Source of the DNA: Firm-04 sp964479595
GTDB taxonomy: Bacteria > Bacillota > Clostridia > Oscillospirales > Ruminococcaceae
Assembly: GCA_964479595.1 (NCBI GenBank)
Contig: CAYZMU010000005.1
Location: 1-60,769, forward strand
DNA: 60,769 nucleotides
Reading direction: 5' to 3'
In this document: positions 60,720 through 60,769 of the stretch, piece after piece
Layout: each line of letters starts with the position of its first letter
Numbering within the stretch: the stretch's first letter is position 1
Program-made: the position numbers and the translations under genes
The notes under the pieces: model-generated
What the model saw: the letters and a program-made list of their open reading frames with translations, nothing else
The model's database searches: none
Told to the model about the DNA's origin: nothing

Positions 60720-60769
60720 GCGCCCGACCTTTGTTATCGGTGGAATTTGCCTTATCCCCGAAGCTTTTT

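Overview
The window looks like a chromosomal segment of a high-GC Gram-positive anaerobe of the Clostridia, most probably an uncultured Oscillospiraceae/Ruminococcaceae relative. The support is: a T-box leader, an ECF vitamin-transporter module, a desulfoferrodoxin, a Thr-rich lipoprotein GH5 glucanase, a dockerin-bearing secreted protein, teichoic-acid-type enzymes, and strict TTGACA-17-TATAAT promoters with AGGAGG ribosome sites. A run of 100 N at 5198-5297 suggests a scaffolded draft or metagenome assembly. No phage, IS element, CRISPR array or rRNA was seen. One tRNA (Arg, anticodon ACG) is present.

Layout. 1-12566 (minus strand): one long transcription unit from a good promoter, ruvC-ruvA-lipoprotein-sseB-ruvB-gltX-aroF-tyrA-[gap]-dfx-GlmM-like-methyltransferase-ecfA1-ecfA2-ecfT. 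12647-12720 (minus): tRNA-Arg with its own promoter and terminator. 12954-15542 (plus): two lipoproteins, a C39-like cysteine peptidase with a Thr tail and a PrsA/SurA-like foldase. 15612-20984 (plus): LUD protein, fumarase alpha subunit, LtaS-like membrane phosphotransferase and a YidC-TagF fusion, closed by a terminator. 21182-24792 (plus): membrane propeller protein, ECF sigma factor, ribbon-helix-helix protein and a degenerate CPBP membrane protein. 24835-33044 (minus): arginine operon argG-argH-small membrane protein-argC-argJ-argB-argD-argF. 33127-38943 (minus): dockerin-CAP protein, large FtsX-type ABC exporter and hpt. 39049-41687 (plus): flavin reductase, Thr-rich lipoprotein and GH5 glucanase. 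41778-59479 (minus): leuA-ilvB-ilvN-ilvC, terminator, ilvD-leuC-leuD-leuB-DUF815 ATPase-ilvA-ridA-recA-recX-rimO-pgsA-cysE. 59598-60719 (plus): nspC.

How the genes work together. The large biosynthetic blocks make arginine from glutamate (all steps except carbamoyl phosphate supply) and leucine, isoleucine and valine from pyruvate and threonine. RidA sits beside IlvA, whose reactive enamine product it clears. The leu/ilv block is headed by a leucine-type T-box leader whose middle is filled by about 13 copies of a 17-nt tandem repeat. The 17-21 kb block appears to be a cell-surface glycerophosphate-polymer module. The secreted proteins share Thr-rich linkers or tails typical of fibre-associated gut clostridia.

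Most unusual items: the YidC-TagF fusion next to an LtaS-like enzyme; the minisatellite inside the leu T-box leader; a full-length GlmM/phosphomannomutase homologue that has lost the signature of all four active-site loops; and fully interleaved divergent promoters between hpt and a flavin reductase.
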